Part shown: in pieces, positions 4,734 through 6,004 of the stretch
How positions within the stretch are numbered: position 1 is the first letter of the stretch
Layout: each line of letters starts with the position of its first letter
Assembly: GCA_030646565.1 (NCBI GenBank)
Contig: JAUSLA010000006.1
Coordinates: forward strand, 1 to 6,004
DNA from: a bacterium
GTDB lineage: Bacteria > Patescibacteriota > Minisyncoccia > Minisyncoccales > RBG-13-42-11
DNA length: 6,004 nucleotides
Reading direction: 5' to 3'
The notes under the pieces: model-generated
What the model saw: only the letters and a program-made list of their open reading frames with translations
Told to the model about the DNA's origin: nothing
Databases searched by the model: none
Program-made: the position numbers and the translations under genes

Positions 4734-5759
4734 TTATTTTTGTTCTTCTAATTTTACTTTTAAATTTATTTCTTTTTTGTTCCGCAGAACTTTCAGGGGC
4801 ACTTCGTCGCCGGCTTTGAATTTTTGGAGAATAAGAGATAAAGGATTTTTTTCAGTTATTTTCTCTTTTTCGCATTCCAAAATTATATCAAATTCTTTTA
4901 AGCCCGCCCTGTCGGCGGCGCTACCTTTCACTACTGCCGATTCTCCCAATGCTTCCCTGACAATTAAGGCGCCATTCTGCTCTTTTAATTTATTTTTTTC
5001 AGCTATTTCTTTATTCAGCAGAATATATTTTACTCCCAAAAAAGGCCTTTTGATTTTTCCGTATTTTTTAACTTCTTCAAAGTCCTTTTTGGCGTAGTTT
5101 ATAGGAATGGCAAACCCGATATTCTGAGCGCCCATAACCATGGCCGTATTAATTCCGATAACCTTTCCCTCAATGTCCACCAATGGCCCTCCGGAATTTC
5201 CGGGGTTAATGGCGGCATCTGTCTGAATTAAACCTCTTAGCGTGGCCGCCTGTTGGTCGACGCCGTTAAAAGCCGTAATCAATCTGCTTAAACCGGAAAC
5301 CACACCTGTGCTTACCGTATCGTGAAACTCTCCCAATGCGTTTCCAATAGCAATAGCTGTCTGGCCCAATTCAATTTTATCTGAATCGCCCATTTCAAGG
5401 TAGGGTAAATTTCCGGCGTTTACTTTCAGAATAGCAACGTCGTTGAGCGGGTCTCTTGATATCACTTTGGCCTGATATTTTTTTTCAGGTTCCAGAATAA
5501 CGGTGTAGTCCGCTTCTTTGTCGCCGACAACATGATTTGAAGTCATAATATAGCCGTTAGGGGAAACAATAAAACCCGAGCCGCCTCCGATTTTCGTCTT
5601 TTCTTTTTTTCCGTTTTCAACTCTCGGCATGATAAGTTTTTGGTTGCCAAAAGGCAAAAAATAAAAACCTTCTATTTTGGGGAGGTCTTTGGAAATAACA
5701 ATCGTTATGACTGCCGGACAAACTTTTTTAGCTATATCAATAATTGGTGATTTTTCCAT
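4734..5759 (-). CDS. HtrA/DegP-type trypsin-like serine protease with PDZ domain
   Basis: HtrA (S1C) proteases degrade or handle misfolded proteins as oligomers. The 341-residue protein has a trypsin-like domain at about residues 10-225 with a complete triad: H76 in TSNHVVGD, D107 in DPLNDVAIL and S189 in NPGNSGGP. One PDZ domain follows at about 236-336. Its start KRPFLGVKY and the AADRAGLKEFDIILE segment are typical. Unlike most DegP/DegQ proteins there is no signal peptide or membrane helix: the protein starts MEKSPIIDIAKKVCPAV, directly at the first helix of the protease domain. It would therefore be cytoplasmic, or use an unrecognised export route. The ATG has no Shine-Dalgarno sequence. 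The gene is single, transcribed towards tRNA-His, and ends at an intrinsic terminator. Confidence 0.95.
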   Translation of the reverse strand: MEKSPIIDIAKKVCPAVITIVISKDLPKIEGFYFLPFGNQKLIMPRVENGKKEKTKIGGGSGFIVSPNGYIMTSNHVVGDKEADYTVILEPEKKYQAKVISRDPLNDVAILKVNAGNLPYLEMGDSDKIELGQTAIAIGNALGEFHDTVSTGVVSGLSRLITAFNGVDQQAATLRGLIQTDAAINPGNSGGPLVDIEGKVIGINTAMVMGAQNIGFAIPINYAKKDFEEVKKYGKIKRPFLGVKYILLNKEIAEKNKLKEQNGALIVREALGESAVVKGSAADRAGLKEFDIILECEKEKITEKNPLSLILQKFKAGDEVPLKVLRNKKEINLKVKLEEQK

Positions 5760-5791
5760 AATAAAAATTTTACGTTATTAATCTTAAATTA

Positions 5792-5821
5792 ATTTTAACA
5801 TAAAAGCATCGTTGTCAGCAA
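5792..5821 (-). promoter_or_regulatory. Putative promoter of the HtrA gene
   Basis: On the minus strand TAAAAT (5797 to 5792) is a 5/6 match to the -10 box. Upstream, TTGCTG (5821 to 5816, 18-bp spacer) or CTGACA (5818 to 5813, a better box but a 15-bp spacer) could serve as -35. The mRNA leader would be about 25-30 nt and AT-rich. The -35 region overlaps that of the divergent tRNA-Arg(CCU) promoter. Confidence 0.4.
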
Positions 5822-5840
5822 GGGTAAAATATGCTACTTT
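5812..5840 (+). promoter_or_regulatory. Putative promoter of tRNA-Arg(CCU)
   Basis: TTGTCA (5812-5817), a 17-bp spacer and TACTTT (5835-5840) preceded by TGC form an extended -10 promoter. Initiation near 5847 would include the whole structured leader in the transcript. Confidence 0.5.
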
Positions 5841-5856
5841 AGTGTTGAGAAGAAGA

Positions 5857-5931
5857 GCTCTATACAAAAATTTCTTAAAGAAGTTTTTGTCGAGCGCGAC
5901 AAGAACTTTTAAAAGAAAGTTCTTGCATAGC
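5857..5931 (+). other. Structured two-arm leader element of tRNA-Arg(CCU), copy 2
   Basis: This 75-nt element has the same layout as 3891-3962. It has GCTCTAT (5857-5863); arm A (5864-5890), 11 pairs including one T-G wobble, with a 5-nt TTAAA loop; linker CGAGCGCGA (5891-5899); arm B, CAAGAACTTT paired with AAAGTTCTTG (5900-5925, 10 bp, loop TAAAAG); and CATAGC (5926-5931) abutting the tRNA. CTAT (5860-5863) pairs with ATAG (5927-5930) to close the junction, more weakly than in copy 1. The arm sequences differ from copy 1 but stem lengths and the linker are kept. Confidence 0.7.
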
Positions 5932-6003
5932 GTCCCCGTCGTTCAACGGATAGGACGAAGGTTTCCTAAACCTTAAATGAAGGTTCGATTCCTTCCGGGG
6001 GCA
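5932..6003 (+). tRNA. tRNA-Arg(CCU)
   Basis: This is a complete 72-nt cloverleaf at the window edge. The acceptor GTCCCCG pairs with CGGGGGC (5996-6002, one T-G pair), the D stem is GTTC/GGAC, and the anticodon stem is AAGGT/ACCTT with loop TTCCTAA, giving anticodon CCT (5965-5967), which reads AGG. The T arm is GAAGG, loop TTCGATT, CCTTC, and the discriminator is A6003. Only one further base is visible, so the presence of an encoded CCA cannot be judged. Confidence 0.93.
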
Positions 6004-6004
6004 C

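Noticed and set aside
4777..5097. Plus-strand ORF opposite the PDZ part of the HtrA protease
   Set aside because: Shadow of a gene with clear catalytic and PDZ motifs.

Overview
The window looks like a piece of a Candidatus Patescibacteria (CPR) genome, most likely Parcubacteria-like. This is inferred from AT-rich compact genes, a short pilM-pilN-pilO cluster, start codons without Shine-Dalgarno sequences, tRNA genes without an encoded CCA end, and hairpin-rich gaps between genes. No 16S or other marker gene is present, so the assignment rests on style and gene content.

Positions 1-3760 (+ strand) hold a type IV pilus assembly block. It contains the 3' part of a secreted beta-helix/PilX-like protein with an asparagine-ladder repeat, then pilM (actin-like cytoplasmic ATPase), pilN (opens with the INLLP motif known to dock into PilM), pilO (overlaps pilN by ATGA), and a 100-residue single-pass membrane protein in the slot where PilP would sit. 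Together PilM, PilN and PilO would form the inner-membrane alignment platform for pilus assembly. The gaps at 1039-1188, 2284-2381 and 3756-3861 are filled with a modular family of small perfect hairpins, mostly with 3-nt loops. The first gap is also a 144-bp unit bounded by 15-bp perfect inverted repeats.

Positions 3862-4664 (+ strand) hold a strong sigma70-type promoter, a 72-nt two-armed structured leader, tRNA-Arg(UCU), a separately promoted and probably leaderless HNH endonuclease, and tRNA-His(GUG). A hairpin at 4668-4699 is a good intrinsic terminator for the minus-strand gene that follows.

Positions 4734-5759 (- strand) encode an HtrA/DegP-type serine protease with a complete His-Asp-Ser triad and one PDZ domain but no visible export signal. 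Its promoter region is divergent from that of tRNA-Arg(CCU) at 5932-6003.

The most striking observation is that both tRNA-Arg genes (anticodons UCU and CCU, for AGA and AGG codons) are preceded, directly abutting the mature 5' end, by the same 72-75-nt architecture. This is a conserved 5' GCTCTAT, an 11-bp hairpin with 5-nt loop, a conserved CGAGC[T/G]CGA linker, a second hairpin, and a conserved ATAG just before the tRNA. The arm sequences differ between the copies while the pairing is kept, which is covariation-type evidence for a structured element. I do not recognise it as a known family.
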